64,000 nucleotides of DNA from AP-15 sp963781215 (GTDB lineage Bacteria; Pseudomonadota; Alphaproteobacteria; ATCC43930; CGMCC-115725): the NCBI GenBank assembly GCA_963781215.1, contig CAWAFE010000058.1:3287-67286 (forward strand), read 5' to 3'. This document shows positions 8,393-17,899 of this stretch, in pieces (within the stretch, counting starts at the first letter, position 1; each line of letters starts with the position of its first letter). The notes under the pieces were generated by a model. That model saw only the letters and a list, made by a program, of their open reading frames with translations. It was not told the DNA's origin and searched no databases. Position numbers and translations under genes: made by a program.

Positions 8393-10155
8393 TACCCGAT
8401 CTCATCCCTCCCGAGCGCCGCAAGCAGCGGCCCCAGCATTCCCTGATAAGGCCGGGAGCGACCAACCGAGCTGTCGTAGATCGGCCGCCGCACCTGTATG
8501 GCACTTGCCGTCCACACCGGCCGTTGCGTCCGGTGAAAGTCGAGGCAGGCATCGTCCCAGTCGAGGCCGCAATGGCCGACGATGCGGCGCGCCTGCGGCT
8601 CGAAATCGGCGACGAGGGCCTCGTATTCGACCTCGAGCATGACCCCTTCCGGAAGCACCGCGCGCCAATGCGCCATCAGGGACGCGTAGGCGCGGTAGTA
8701 GCGGCCGAGCTCGCCGAGGTCGTAGGCGTACGGCAGATCGCCGCCGAACAGAATCGAAAAGCACGAAAGACAGGTGTCGACCGGATCGCGGCGGACATGG
8801 ATGATGCGGGCATTGGGCAGGGCCAGATGGATCAGGCCGGCGAAGCGAAAATTGCCCGGCATCTTGTCGGTGATGCGCGCCGCTCCTGGCTTCAAGGCCC
8901 GAACCCGCTCGACATAGCGCGCGCCGACCCGGCGCAAGTCCTCGCCATCGGCAGCGGGATGATCGAGCCCGGCGATCGCAACCTCGAAGTCGCGGCGTTC
9001 GCCGCCGCCATGGACCTGCGGGTGGCTCGCCAGGATCTGCTCGACCAGGGTGGTGCCGGAGCGCGGCATGCCGACGATGAACACCGGCACCGGCGAGGGA
9101 TCGCCGAGCCCGGTCCCGCGCCGGATCGGCTCGGCGCCGAACGACGCACGGATCCGCTCGATCTCGCCGAGTGCGGCGGCCTCGTCATAGGCGACCCGCC
9201 GGCGCTTCAGCGCGTTGCCGTCGACGAGATGGCGGAACGACCGCTCGTATTGGCCGAGATCGGCATAGACCCGGCCCAGCGCGAAGTGCAGGTGGATCTG
9301 CTCCACTTCAGGCAGCGACACCATATCGCGCGCCAGCGCCTCGATCGCGACACGATGCGGGTCGCCGTCGACCAGTAGTTTCGATTGCACCAGCGAGCCG
9401 AAAAACTCGGCCTTGCGCGGCGCGAGATCCACCGCGGTTTCGACGGCGCGCCGGCCCTCTTCGAGGCGTCCCAACGTCTTCAACGCGATGCCGCGGCCGT
9501 AATACGCTTCGGCCAGATCGGGCTTCAGCGCCAGCGCCTTGTCGAACTGCGCAAGCGCGTCGTCATGGCGGTCGAGCGGTTGCAGGGCGATGCCGAGATT
9601 GCTGTACGCCTCGGCGAAGTCGGGTCTCAGCGACACCGCCTTGCGGTAATGCGCCGCCGCCTCCTCGTAACGGCCGAGCGCCGCCAGCGCCGCGCCGAGA
9701 TTGTTCTCGGCCTCGGGGTAATCGGGCTTCAACGCCAGCGCCTTGCGATGATGCGCCGCAGCCTCCTCGTAGTGCTCGAGCTCCCGCAAGGCCAGGCCGA
9801 GATTATTCTCGGCCTCGGCATAGCCGGGCTTGATGGCGAGCGACTTCTGGTAATGGGCGATTGCTTCCCGGTAGCGGCCTGACATCCGCAACGCGATCCC
9901 GGCGGCATTGTGCGCCTCGGCAAAATCCGGGTTTTGCTCGATCGCCTTGGAAAAATGCCCCAAGGCTTCGTCGAGCCGGCCGCTCCGCATCCGGACGAGC
10001 CCGAAATTGTAGAGCGCCCGGTCATGGCCCGGGTCGAGCCGGAGTGCTGTTTGGTAAAGCTCTCCTGCCTCGGCCAACCGGCCTTGTTCGTAAAGCGAAT
10101 GCGCCTTGCGAAGGGTCGGGCCGAGGTTGCGGGCGTGGCGCAGACGGGCGAACAC
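8392..10155 (-). CDS. TPR-repeat sulfotransferase fusion (copy B)
   Basis: A paralogue of the next gene with more TPR units (about seven, residues 20-270) ahead of the same sulfotransferase domain (GMPRSGTTLVEQIL; RRDPVDTCLSCFSILFGGD). The GTG at 10155 is preferred because the translated sequence before it (to an ATG at 10356 preceded by AAGGAGG at 15-base spacing) is Arg/Cys-rich and not TPR-like, and the paralogue also starts about 20 residues before its first repeat. The two proteins share most of their C-terminal 300 residues, pointing to a tandem duplication followed by gain or loss of TPR units. The target is unknown. An even longer antisense frame running through gltB is an artefact. 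Confidence 0.85.
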   Translation of the reverse strand: MFARLRHARNLGPTLRKAHSLYEQGRLAEAGELYQTALRLDPGHDRALYNFGLVRMRSGRLDEALGHFSKAIEQNPDFAEAHNAAGIALRMSGRYREAIAHYQKSLAIKPGYAEAENNLGLALRELEHYEEAAAHHRKALALKPDYPEAENNLGAALAALGRYEEAAAHYRKAVSLRPDFAEAYSNLGIALQPLDRHDDALAQFDKALALKPDLAEAYYGRGIALKTLGRLEEGRRAVETAVDLAPRKAEFFGSLVQSKLLVDGDPHRVAIEALARDMVSLPEVEQIHLHFALGRVYADLGQYERSFRHLVDGNALKRRRVAYDEAAALGEIERIRASFGAEPIRRGTGLGDPSPVPVFIVGMPRSGTTLVEQILASHPQVHGGGERRDFEVAIAGLDHPAADGEDLRRVGARYVERVRALKPGAARITDKMPGNFRFAGLIHLALPNARIIHVRRDPVDTCLSCFSILFGGDLPYAYDLGELGRYYRAYASLMAHWRAVLPEGVMLEVEYEALVADFEPQARRIVGHCGLDWDDACLDFHRTQRPVWTASAIQVRRPIYDSSVGRSRPYQGMLGPLLAALGRDEIG

Positions 10156-10428
10156 TAACGGGGCCGAACGGGGTGCGTCACATCGACAATCCAGCGCCGG
10201 ACAGGGCCCTCCGACTTTATCCTCAGGGGCCAGGCCGCCTTCTCTAGAGCCGTCATCGCGCTCGCCTTTTCTCCTCCGGGCGCGGCGATGGGACGAGATC
10301 CGCCAGCCCCGGCTACCGCCGCGATTAAACCTCGATTCGTGCACCGCAACATGCATATTATCGCGTCTGCGCCTCCTTTTGGAGAGCACCGGTGCAACCC
10401 GCGACGCGGCGGCAGCTGAGCATTCGTT
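10156..10428. promoter_or_regulatory. divergent promoter region of gltB and the sulfotransferase pair
   Basis: About 270 bases without a convincing gene separate the two divergent units. A minus-strand AAAGGAGG lies at about 10371-10379 and an ATG at 10356, so a longer leader or alternate N-terminus of the sulfotransferase is possible. No clear -35/-10 pair was identified. Confidence 0.4.
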
Positions 10429-13400
10429 ATGGCATTGCCAGAAAGACAAGGCCTCTACGACCCCCGCAACGAGCATGATTCCTGCGGCGTCGGTTTCGTC
10501 GTCAACATCAAGGGACTGAAATCGCACGACATCATCGCTCGCGGGCTGCAGATCCTGGTCAATCTCGACCACCGCGGCGCGGTCGGGGCTGACCCCCTGG
10601 TCGGCGATGGCGCCGGCTGCCTGATCCAGATGCCGGACGCGCTGCTGCGCGATTGGGCGGGCGGACAGGGTCTCGTCCTGCCGCCGCCGGGAAGCTATGC
10701 GGTCGCCATGTGCTTTCTGCCGCACGACGACGAGGCGCGCGAGATCGCGATGGCCCACGTCGAGCATTTCATCCGTGCCGAGGGGCAGAGCCTCGTCGGC
10801 TGGCGCGACGTGCCGACCGACACCACCGGGCTCGGCGCCAGGGTCGTCGAGACGATGCCTTGGATCGCCCAGGCGATCGTCGCCAGCGCCCCGGAGATCG
10901 CCGACCAGGACGCCTTCGAGCGCAAGATCCTGACGATCCGCAAGCAGGCGCTGAACAGCGTGATCGCGCTCTCGGAGCGGCATGGGATGCCGTCGTTGCG
11001 CGACCTCTACATGCCGTCCTTCTCGACCCGCACCGTCGTCTACAAGGGTCTGCTGCTGGCGCCGCAGGTCGGCAGCTTCTACCAGGATTTGCGCAACCCG
11101 CTGACGGTCTCCGCTCTGGCCCTCGTCCATCAGCGCTTCTCGACCAACACCTTCCCGTCCTGGCGCCTCGCCCATCCGTACCGGTTCTTGTGCCACAACG
11201 GCGAGATCAACACGGTGCGCGGCAACGTCAACTGGATGGCGGCCCGCCGGCAGGCGATGACGTCGGAACTGCTGGGTCCCGACCTCGCCAAGATGGTGCC
11301 GCTGATCGGGCCCGGGCAATCCGACACCGCCTGCATCGACAACGCGCTCGAATTGCTGGTGATCGGCGGCGGCTACTCGCTCGCCCATGCGATGATGATG
11401 CTGATCCCCGAGGCGTGGGCCGGCAACCCACTGATGGACCCGCAGCGCCGCGCCTTCTACGAATACCACGCCGCATTGATGGAGCCGTGGGACGGCCCGG
11501 CCGCGATCGCCTTTACCGACGGCCGCCAGATCGGCGCCACCCTCGATAGGAATGGGCTCAGGCCGGCGCGCTACATCGTGACCGACGACGACCATGTGAT
11601 CATGGCCTCGGAGGCCGGCGTGCTGCCCGTCCCGGAAGAGAACATCGCCAGCAAATGGCGCCTCCAGCCCGGCAAGATGCTGCTGATCGACCTCGAAGAG
11701 GGCCGGATCGTCGACGACGACGAGATCAAGCAGAAGCTCGCCGCCGAGCATCCCTACGAAGCCTGGCTCGAAGCGACCCAGTTCAAACTGTCCGAATTGC
11801 CCGATCTGGCCGACGAGCACCGGGAGGCGTTCTCGCGGCCGGGCGTATCGGCGCGGCCCAACGACCCGGCCGCACACCTCGAGCTGCAGCAGGGCTTCGG
11901 CTACACCCAGGAGGACCTCCAGTTCTTCCTCGAGCCGATGGCGCGCGACGGCGACGACCCGGTCGGATCGATGGGCACCGATACGCCGATCGCCGCGCTG
12001 TCGAACAAGCCCAAGCTCCTCTACAACTATTTCAAGCAGAATTTCGCGCAGGTCACCAACCCGCCGATCGATCCGATCCGCGAGGAATTGGTGATGTCGC
12101 TGGTGTCGATGATCGGGCCGCGGCCGAACCTGTTGGGCCACGAGGCCGGCTCGCATTACCGGCTCGAAGTGGCGCAGCCGATCCTGACCGATGGCGATTT
12201 GAAGAAGATCCACGCGATCGAGACCCTGGTCAGCGCGTTCCGCACCGACACGCTCGATGCGACCTGGCCGGCCGCGGAAGGGGCAGACGGCATGGCGCCG
12301 GCGCTCGACCGCCTCTGCGAGGAGGCGACCCGCGCGGTGCAGGCGGGCCACAACATCCTGATCCTCTCCGACCGCGCGATCTCGTCCGAGCGGGTGCCGA
12401 TCCCGGCCCTGCTCGCGACCTCGGCGGTGCATCACCACCTGATCCGCCAGGGCCTGCGGACCTCGACCGGCATCGTCGTCGAGACCGGCGAGGCACGCGA
12501 GGTGCACCACTTCTGCGCATTGGCGGGCTACGGCGCCGAGGCGATCAACCCCTATCTCGCCTTTGCCACCTTGGAGCAGATTCGGGTCGAGAACGGCCTC
12601 AAGCTCGCCGCCGCCGAGGTGCAAAAGAATTACATCAAGGCAGTCGGCAAGGGCATCCTCAAAGTCATCTCCAAGATGGGGATCTCGACCTACCAGTCCT
12701 ATTGTGGCGCGCAGATCTTCGACGCGGTCGGCCTCGCCAGCGATTTTGTCGAGCAATACTTCACCGGGACGGCGACGACGATCGAGGGCGTTGGGCTGCG
12801 AGAGATCGCGCGGGAGGCGGTCGAGCGGCACCGGCACGCTTACGGCGACAACCCGATCTATCACGAGATGCTCGATGTCGGCGGCGACTATGCCTTTCGT
12901 CTGCGCGGCGAGGACCACGCCTGGACGCCGCAATCGGTCGCCAGATTGCAGCACGCGGTGCGCGGCAACTCGCTCGACGACTATCGGGCCTTTGCCGCGA
13001 CGATCAACGACCAGAGCGAGCGGCTCCTGACGATCCGCGGCCTGATGACCCTCGATTTTGCGCCGGAGCCTGTGCCGCTCGAAGAGGTCGAGCCGGCGAG
13101 CGCGATCGTCAGGCGGTTCGCCACCGGGGCGATGAGCTTCGGCTCGATCAGCCGCGAGGCGCACACGACCTTGGCGATCGCGATGAACCGGATCGGCGGC
13201 AAGTCGAATACCGGCGAGGGCGGCGAGGAGGCGACGCGGTTCGCGCCGCTGCCCAACGGCGACTCGATGCGCTCGGCAATCAAGCAGGTGGCCTCGGGCC
13301 GGTTCGGCGTCACCGCCGAATATCTGGTCAACGCCGACGTGCTGCAGATCAAGATGGCGCAGGGCGCAAAGCCTGGGGAGGGCGGGCAATTGCCCGGCCG

Positions 13401-15099
13401 CAAGGTCGATAAAATCATCGCCCGGGTGCGTTATTCGACCCCCGGGGTCGGACTGATTTCGCCGCCGCCACATCACGATATCTATTCGATCGAGGATCTG
13501 GCGCAGCTAATCCACGATCTGAAGAACGCCAATCCGAAAGCGGCGATTTCGGTCAAGCTCGTCTCCGAGGTCGGCGTCGGCACGGTCGCGGCGGGTGTCA
13601 GCAAGGCGCGCGCCGATCATGTGACGATCGCCGGGTTTGAAGGCGGCACCGGCGCCAGCCCCCTGACCTCGCTGACCCATGCCGGTTCGCCCTGGGAGAT
13701 CGGGCTCGCCGAAACGCAGCAGACGCTGGTCCTGAACGGCTTGCGCGGGCGCATCGCGGTGCAGGTCGACGGCGGGCTGCGGACCGGCCGCGACGTGGTG
13801 GTGGCGGCATTGCTCGGCGCCGACGAGTTCGGTTTTGCCACGGCACCGCTGATCGCCGCCGGCTGCATCATGATGCGCAAGTGTCATCTGAACACCTGCC
13901 CGGTCGGCATCGCGACGCAAGACCCGGTGTTGCGCCAGCGCTTCACCGGCCAGCCCGAGCATGTGATCAACTATTTCTTCTTTGTCGCCGAGGAAGTGCG
14001 CGAGCTGATGGCGAAGCTCGGCTTCCGCACTTTCAACGAGATGATCGGCCGGGTCGACAAGCTCGACATGGTCCGCGCTGTCGAGCATTGGAAGGCGAAG
14101 GGCGTCGACCTCTCGCGGCTGCTCTACTCGCCGCCGGCAAAGCCCGGTGTCGCGATCTACAATTGCGAGCGGCAGAACCATCACCTCGACAAGGCGCTCG
14201 ACCACGAGCTGATCGCGGCGGCGCAGCCGGCGCTCGACGAGAGCCGTCCAGTGCGCATCGAATTGCCGATCCGCAACGTCCACCGCACCGTCGGCGCGAT
14301 GCTGTCGGGCGAGCTGGCGCGGCGCTACGGGCACGCCGGCTTGCCGCAGGACACGATCTGGGCGAGCTTCCGCGGCACTGCCGGTGGCAGCTTCGGCGCG
14401 TTCCTGGCGCGCGGCGTCACCCTCGAGCTCCGTGGCGACGCCAACGACTATGTCGGCAAGGGCTTGTCGGGCGGCCGGCTGATCGTGCGCCAGCCGCTAG
14501 AGGCGCGGCGCGAGCCGACGGAGAACATCATCATCGGCAACACCGTGCTCTATGGCGCCATCGCCGGCGAAGCCTATTTCGAGGGGGTCGCCGGCGAACG
14601 CTTTGCGGTGCGAAATTCGGGCGCCGTGGCCGTCGTCGAGGGCACCGGCGACCATGGCTGCGAATACATGACCGGCGGGGTCGTTGTCGTGATCGGCGAC
14701 ACCGGGCGCAATTTCGCCGCCGGCATGTCGGGCGGGACCGCATATGTGTGGGACCCGAAGCGCCGGTTCGCGAGCCTCTGCAACCCCGCGACCGTCGATC
14801 TGGAGCCGATCGGGCCTGCCGAACCGGCCGAGGAAGACGATCCCGACCGGCCGCACCAGCGCTCTGCCAATGTGGAGGACGCCGGCATGGGCGACCTGCT
14901 GCGCTTCGACGCCGCCAGGCTGCGCATCCTGCTCGAACGCCACCACCTTTTTACCGGCAGCGAAAGGGCGCGCGCCTTGCTCGAAGACTGGGATAACGCG
15001 CTCGCCTGTTTTGTGAAGATCATGCCGAAGGACTACAAGCGCGCCCTCCTCGAGCTGAAGAGCGAGCAGGAAACTGCGCGCATGGCCGCTGCCGAATGA
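10429..15099 (+). CDS. gltB: glutamate synthase (NADPH) large subunit
   Basis: Full-length 1556-residue GltB. It uses glutamine-derived ammonia and 2-oxoglutarate to make glutamate, with electrons delivered by the GltD subunit. The glutaminase nucleophile is Cys19 in CGVGF, exposed after removal of an 18-residue propeptide. The central and FMN/synthase domains follow (GAKPGEGGQLPG, VDGGLRTGRDVVVA). A C-x5-C-x4-C cluster in GCIMMRKCHLNTCPVG binds the 3Fe-4S centre. The C-terminal beta-helix carries repeated G-x-x-G units (GGVVVVIGDTGRNFAAGMSGG). gltD is not in the window; the next gene is unrelated and on the other strand. That separation is less usual, since gltB and gltD are commonly adjacent. 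The start codon has only a weak ribosome binding site. Confidence 0.97.
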   Translation: MALPERQGLYDPRNEHDSCGVGFVVNIKGLKSHDIIARGLQILVNLDHRGAVGADPLVGDGAGCLIQMPDALLRDWAGGQGLVLPPPGSYAVAMCFLPHDDEAREIAMAHVEHFIRAEGQSLVGWRDVPTDTTGLGARVVETMPWIAQAIVASAPEIADQDAFERKILTIRKQALNSVIALSERHGMPSLRDLYMPSFSTRTVVYKGLLLAPQVGSFYQDLRNPLTVSALALVHQRFSTNTFPSWRLAHPYRFLCHNGEINTVRGNVNWMAARRQAMTSELLGPDLAKMVPLIGPGQSDTACIDNALELLVIGGGYSLAHAMMMLIPEAWAGNPLMDPQRRAFYEYHAALMEPWDGPAAIAFTDGRQIGATLDRNGLRPARYIVTDDDHVIMASEAGVLPVPEENIASKWRLQPGKMLLIDLEEGRIVDDDEIKQKLAAEHPYEAWLEATQFKLSELPDLADEHREAFSRPGVSARPNDPAAHLELQQGFGYTQEDLQFFLEPMARDGDDPVGSMGTDTPIAALSNKPKLLYNYFKQNFAQVTNPPIDPIREELVMSLVSMIGPRPNLLGHEAGSHYRLEVAQPILTDGDLKKIHAIETLVSAFRTDTLDATWPAAEGADGMAPALDRLCEEATRAVQAGHNILILSDRAISSERVPIPALLATSAVHHHLIRQGLRTSTGIVVETGEAREVHHFCALAGYGAEAINPYLAFATLEQIRVENGLKLAAAEVQKNYIKAVGKGILKVISKMGISTYQSYCGAQIFDAVGLASDFVEQYFTGTATTIEGVGLREIAREAVERHRHAYGDNPIYHEMLDVGGDYAFRLRGEDHAWTPQSVARLQHAVRGNSLDDYRAFAATINDQSERLLTIRGLMTLDFAPEPVPLEEVEPASAIVRRFATGAMSFGSISREAHTTLAIAMNRIGGKSNTGEGGEEATRFAPLPNGDSMRSAIKQVASGRFGVTAEYLVNADVLQIKMAQGAKPGEGGQLPGRKVDKIIARVRYSTPGVGLISPPPHHDIYSIEDLAQLIHDLKNANPKAAISVKLVSEVGVGTVAAGVSKARADHVTIAGFEGGTGASPLTSLTHAGSPWEIGLAETQQTLVLNGLRGRIAVQVDGGLRTGRDVVVAALLGADEFGFATAPLIAAGCIMMRKCHLNTCPVGIATQDPVLRQRFTGQPEHVINYFFFVAEEVRELMAKLGFRTFNEMIGRVDKLDMVRAVEHWKAKGVDLSRLLYSPPAKPGVAIYNCERQNHHLDKALDHELIAAAQPALDESRPVRIELPIRNVHRTVGAMLSGELARRYGHAGLPQDTIWASFRGTAGGSFGAFLARGVTLELRGDANDYVGKGLSGGRLIVRQPLEARREPTENIIIGNTVLYGAIAGEAYFEGVAGERFAVRNSGAVAVVEGTGDHGCEYMTGGVVVVIGDTGRNFAAGMSGGTAYVWDPKRRFASLCNPATVDLEPIGPAEPAEEDDPDRPHQRSANVEDAGMGDLLRFDAARLRILLERHHLFTGSERARALLEDWDNALACFVKIMPKDYKRALLELKSEQETARMAAAE

Positions 15100-15225
15100 T
15101 TTGAGGCTGCGCGACCTCTTTGGCCGCGTCGCCGGCGCGGAGGCCCTCGGGCCGGTCGCGAGCCAGCCGCAGCAACCGAAGGTACTGACGATCGGCGTCT
15201 CCGTGGTTCTCCAAACGCCGGCTCC

Positions 15226-16761
15226 TCACCGCTGGGCGGATCGAAGGTTATGCTCGAACTCGAGCTCGGCCCGCAGGCTGTCGCCGTCTCGTCCGATCGT
15301 GGCGACGGCGAGCACCCGGCCGTCGCGGCGATAGGTGGCCCGGCAGTCCCGGTTTTCGAGCCTGCCGTCGATCTCGATTGTGTCCCAGCTTTCCGCGTGG
15401 CCGACATAAAGGATCGAGACGTCGTAATGCATGCTCCAGAAGAACGGCACCGCGTCGAACGGCTCCATTCGCCCGATCATGTTGCGCGCCGCGGTCTGCC
15501 CCTGCCGTTGGGCGACCGCCCAATGCTCGACGCGAATATTTTCACCGCTGTGCGGATCAGGCCATCGCGCGATGTCGCCAGCGGCAAAGATATGGGGATC
15601 GCTGGTCCGCAGATGCCGGTCGACGACGACACCGCGGTCGATCGCAAGCCCGGCCTTCGCGGCTAGATCTAGGGCCGGCCGTACGCCGACGCCGACCACC
15701 ACTAGATCGGCATCGAGCCTCTGCCCTGTTTGCAATGTGACCTGCCCGCGCTCGATCGCGCTGACCGTCGTGCCGAGGTGAAACCGCACCCCGTGCTCCT
15801 CGTGGAGAGACCGCACGAAGCCGCCGATCTCGGGTCCCAAGATCCGCGCCATTGGGATTTCCTCGGGCGCCACCACATGAACGTCAAGGTTGCGGGCGCG
15901 CAACGAGGCCGCGGCTTCGAGCCCGATGAAGCTCGCGCCGATGACGACGGCGGTTTTGGCGCCCGCCGTGCTCTCGATGATGGCGCGGCTGTCGGCGAGC
16001 GAGCGCAGGCAGCGCACATGCGGGAGATCGCTGCCGGGAATGCCGAGGCGGACCGGGTCGGCGCCGGTCACGATCAGCAGCGCGTCGTAGGAATGCTCGC
16101 CGCCGCCATCGAGGAGAAGCCGGCGGCCCTCCCGGTCAATCCCCGCGGCGCGCGCATTCAGATGCAGCTCGATGCCCTTTTCCCGGTAGAACTCGGGGGA
16201 GCGCAGCGGGATCCACTCCTCCGGCGCGTTGCCTGCCAAGTAGTCTTTCGACAGGTTTGGCCGGTCATAAGGGACCGAGGGATCGGCGCTGACCATCGCG
16301 ATCCGGCCAGCATAACCCTCGCGCCGCAGCGTCTCGGCGGCGACGTTGCCGGCCGCACCCCCGCCCAGAATGACGATCGAGCGCGGCTCGCCGGCAACCG
16401 CTGGAGCCGCAATTGGCGCCGGCTTGCGCTTTTCGCGCACAAGGATCATCCCGTCCCGGCGCTCGACCCGCCAGCAATCGACGGGGTTGAGCGCCGGCGG
16501 GCGCAGCGGCTCGCCGGTGCGCAGGCTGAAGCAGGCGTGATGCCACGGGCAGCGCACGGTGTCGCCGACGCGAAGGCCTTCGCCGAGCGGCCCGCCGTAA
16601 TGGGTGCAGGTGGCGCCGATCGCGAAGATCTCGTCGCCGCGCCGCGCCAGCAGCACCGCCTCGTCGCCGACATGCCCGACCAGCATGGCGCCATCGGCGA
16701 GCTGCGCCGGATCGATCCCGGCGGCCAGATCGGGGCCGCTCGGCGGGGTTGCTTCGGTCAT
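15226..16761 (-). CDS. Rieske-domain FAD/NAD(P) oxidoreductase (AIF-like)
   Basis: A 511-residue fusion. Residues about 20-105 are a Rieske 2Fe-2S ferredoxin (CTHYGG and CPWHHACF give the C-x-H and C-x2-H ligands). Residues about 125-450 are a pyridine-nucleotide disulfide-type reductase: GGGAAGN FAD loop, YDRPNLSKDYL, NAD loop GASFIGLEAA, and GDIARWP near the FAD ribityl site. The C-terminal reductase domain follows. The layout matches mammalian AIFM3/AIFL and bacterial ferredoxin reductases with a built-in Rieske domain, so the protein may pass electrons from NAD(P)H to an oxygenase. No oxygenase partner adjoins it. GAGAGGAGCG supports the ATG. Confidence 0.9.
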   Translation of the reverse strand: MTEATPPSGPDLAAGIDPAQLADGAMLVGHVGDEAVLLARRGDEIFAIGATCTHYGGPLGEGLRVGDTVRCPWHHACFSLRTGEPLRPPALNPVDCWRVERRDGMILVREKRKPAPIAAPAVAGEPRSIVILGGGAAGNVAAETLRREGYAGRIAMVSADPSVPYDRPNLSKDYLAGNAPEEWIPLRSPEFYREKGIELHLNARAAGIDREGRRLLLDGGGEHSYDALLIVTGADPVRLGIPGSDLPHVRCLRSLADSRAIIESTAGAKTAVVIGASFIGLEAAASLRARNLDVHVVAPEEIPMARILGPEIGGFVRSLHEEHGVRFHLGTTVSAIERGQVTLQTGQRLDADLVVVGVGVRPALDLAAKAGLAIDRGVVVDRHLRTSDPHIFAAGDIARWPDPHSGENIRVEHWAVAQRQGQTAARNMIGRMEPFDAVPFFWSMHYDVSILYVGHAESWDTIEIDGRLENRDCRATYRRDGRVLAVATIGRDGDSLRAELEFEHNLRSAQR

Positions 16762-16982
16762 GGCTCGCTCCTCTCAACATAGAGACGCGATAGCGGCGGA
16801 AACGTTCCGCCTGGCGGTTGTGTATCGATCCGGGCGAGCTGAGCGAGGGGCTGTCGCCGCCGCCCGCGGCCTCCCCTTTGCGCCGGCCATCTCCGCCGGC
16901 ACCGGATTTTTCGCCCTATCGACCGCAGCGCCCCGCCGCAGTAGGCTTCTCGCCCGAAGGGATGTGACACGAGGAGGGGCAG

Positions 16983-17858
16983 ATGCAGGTCGCGCGGATC
17001 GGCGATTTCGAGGTGCACCGGATCACCGAGTTCGAGGGGCCGTTTTTTGCGCCCCAGGATTTCTTTCCCGACTACGATCCCGAGGTGGTGCGGGCGAACC
17101 CCGAGATGGCGGGGCCGCGGCTGATCGACCCTGAGAGCGGCAAGCTCGTCTTCAGCTTTCACAGCTTCGTCGTCAAAACCGGGCATCACACGATCCTCGT
17201 CGATTCCTGCCTCGGCAACGACAAGGAGCGCCCCTCCCGACCGCAATTCCACCGCATGCGCAGCCCGTACCTCGCCGACCTCGCGCAGGCCGGGGTTCGG
17301 CCCGAGCAGGTCGACTATGTCATGTGCACGCATCTGCACTGGGACCATGTCGGCTGGAACACGCGGCTCGACAACGGGCGCTGGGTCCCGACCTTTCCCA
17401 ACGCGCGCTACATCATGGCCCGGCGCGAGTTCGATCATTGGCAGGCGGTGCAGCAGCGCGGCGAGGAGACGCCGCACCGCCTCGCCTTCGAGGACAGCGT
17501 ATTGCCGGTGGTCCAGAGCGGGCAGTCGGTGCTGGTCGACGACGATTACGCGATGGAAGACGGGTTGTGGTTCGAGAGCGCACCGGGGCACACGCCGGGG
17601 AACGTCGTCATCCACGCCCGCTCGGGCGACGACCGCGCCGTCTTCATGGGCGATGTGATCCACCACCAGCTCCAGCTGGCAAAGCCGGAATGGTCCACAC
17701 TTGCGTGCACCGATCGCGAATTGTCGCGCCGGACGCGCACCCGTCTGATCGAAGAGCACGCTGAGCGCGGCACCCGCCTGCTGCCGGCGCACTTCCCGGC
17801 GCCGACGGTCGGCCGCATCCGGCGCCACGGCAGCGCCTACCGCTACCAATTCGAATAG
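16983..17858 (+). CDS. metallo-beta-lactamase-fold hydrolase
   Basis: A 291-residue MBL-fold protein. The metal motif THLHWDHVG gives H-x-H-x-D-H. Further ligands are APGHTPG and MGDVIHH, and the final H in LLPAHFP. The sequence resembles the lactonase-like/MBL hydrolases near AHL lactonases, but the substrate is not determined. A strong GAGGAGGGG ribosome binding site precedes the ATG. It is followed 41 bases later by a ThDP enzyme and then an agmatinase, all on the same strand, suggesting a short operon. A role in processing an amide, lactone or guanidino product of that pathway is inference. Confidence 0.85.
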   Translation: MQVARIGDFEVHRITEFEGPFFAPQDFFPDYDPEVVRANPEMAGPRLIDPESGKLVFSFHSFVVKTGHHTILVDSCLGNDKERPSRPQFHRMRSPYLADLAQAGVRPEQVDYVMCTHLHWDHVGWNTRLDNGRWVPTFPNARYIMARREFDHWQAVQQRGEETPHRLAFEDSVLPVVQSGQSVLVDDDYAMEDGLWFESAPGHTPGNVVIHARSGDDRAVFMGDVIHHQLQLAKPEWSTLACTDRELSRRTRTRLIEEHAERGTRLLPAHFPAPTVGRIRRHGSAYRYQFE

Positions 17859-17899
17859 GATCGCATGCGCGCAAATCGGGAAGCGGAGGGAGGGAAACG

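Noticed and set aside
8392..13476. 1694-residue minus-strand ORF running through gltB
   Set aside because: Only the part to about 10155 matches the sulfotransferase; the rest is antisense to gltB, caused by high GC and few stops.
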